DNA of 5,404 nucleotides, taken from positions 1 through 5,404 of the forward strand of contig JAIFNE010000147.1 in assembly GCA_020047875.1 (NCBI GenBank). The letters are read 5' to 3'. The notes beneath the pieces were generated by a model. The model was not told the origin of the DNA and ran no database searches. It was given only the letters and a program-made list of their open reading frames with translations. A program made the position numbers and the translations under genes. Within the stretch, counting starts at the first letter, position 1. Every line of letters starts with the position of its first letter. Source of the stretch: Hydrogenophaga sp. (GTDB lineage Bacteria > Pseudomonadota > Gammaproteobacteria > Burkholderiales > Burkholderiaceae_C). Below are positions 5,085 to 5,404 of the stretch, one piece after another.

Positions 5085-5404
5085 TCAACCGCAGCTGCCC
5101 AGGTGGCCGCACTGGGTGCAGAGGTCGCAGCCGTCTTTCTTGATCATGGCGTGGGCGCCGCATTCCGGGCACTTTTTTCCGGCCATCACCGGCATCTGCA
5201 TGCCCGGCAGTTCTGGCGTGACCTGCAGCGGCGCGTGCACCGCCAAGCCCGCCTGTGCGCGTTGCGCCATGATGCCCTGCAGCGCAAACGCGATCGCGGC
5301 CACCTCGGAGTCGTGCCACATCGGCACGTGGGTGCCATCGGGTTTCTGGTAGGTGCCCAGGCGCACCGGGCCGCGGTCCCAGGCCACCTTGCGCATGTCG
5401 CTCA
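5085..5404 (-). CDS. nrdJ: Adenosylcobalamin-dependent (class II) ribonucleotide reductase, C-terminal part
   Basis: Only the end of this gene is in the window; the frame continues past the right edge (codons for Ser-Asp precede the first Met at 5396). Class II reductases convert ribonucleotides to deoxyribonucleotides using a cobalamin radical. The visible ~105 residues contain DRGPVR and the segment HDSEVAAIAFALQGIM, which resembles the TSCPD-like portion near the end of large NrdJ proteins. A Pro-rich linker follows, then a zinc-ribbon-like tail with CPEC (C76, C79 counted from the Met at 5396), then DGCDLCTQCG (C90, C93, C96) and a final SCG (C102). Such Cys-rich tails in NrdJ serve to re-reduce the active site. 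The gene converges on the metal/thiol train and is probably an unrelated chromosomal neighbour. Another zinc-ribbon protein cannot be excluded from the fragment alone. Confidence 0.72.
   Translation of the reverse strand, partial: SDMRKVAWDRGPVRLGTYQKPDGTHVPMWHDSEVAAIAFALQGIMAQRAQAGLAVHAPLQVTPELPGMQMPVMAGKKCPECGAHAMIKKDGCDLCTQCGHLGSCG

Overview
The window is GC-rich and densely coded. Its protein style (SigZ-type sigma factor, periplasmic MBL hydrolase, class II ribonucleotide reductase with a C-terminal zinc ribbon) suggests a betaproteobacterium, probably Burkholderiales/Comamonadaceae. That assignment is an inference from sequence style, not a database match.

Layout. Positions 1 to 4741 look like one plus-strand gene train with short gaps or overlaps. 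In order it holds a 5'-truncated SigZ-like ECF sigma factor, an ArsP/YraQ-type permease with a CSCS motif (start corrected to 576), a secreted MBL-fold protein (start 1634), a 77-residue thioredoxin-like CxxC protein (start 2629), a damaged rhodanese-like gene, an OsmC-family protein (start 3405), and a CDF-family zinc/cadmium exporter starting at GTG 3833. Positions 4742 to 5084 hold no convincing gene. From 5085 to the right edge, on the minus strand, lies the C-terminal end of what is probably an adenosylcobalamin-dependent ribonucleotide reductase, convergent with the train.

How the genes may work together. The sigma factor could switch the set on. The permease with its CxxC partner resembles the pairing seen in organoarsenical and related efflux loci. 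Rhodanese, OsmC and an MBL protein recall persulfide/thiol handling, and the CDF protein exports Zn(II)/Cd(II). A combined thiol-stress and metal(loid)-efflux module is a reasonable hypothesis. The substrate cannot be read from the sequence.

Points worth attention: the MBL protein lacks the HxHxDH metal motif but keeps its other metal ligands. The rhodanese gene lacks the catalytic Cys and is broken by foreign-looking DNA containing a ~127-bp element with imperfect terminal inverted repeats. The permease Shine-Dalgarno sequence lies in one arm of a predicted hairpin.
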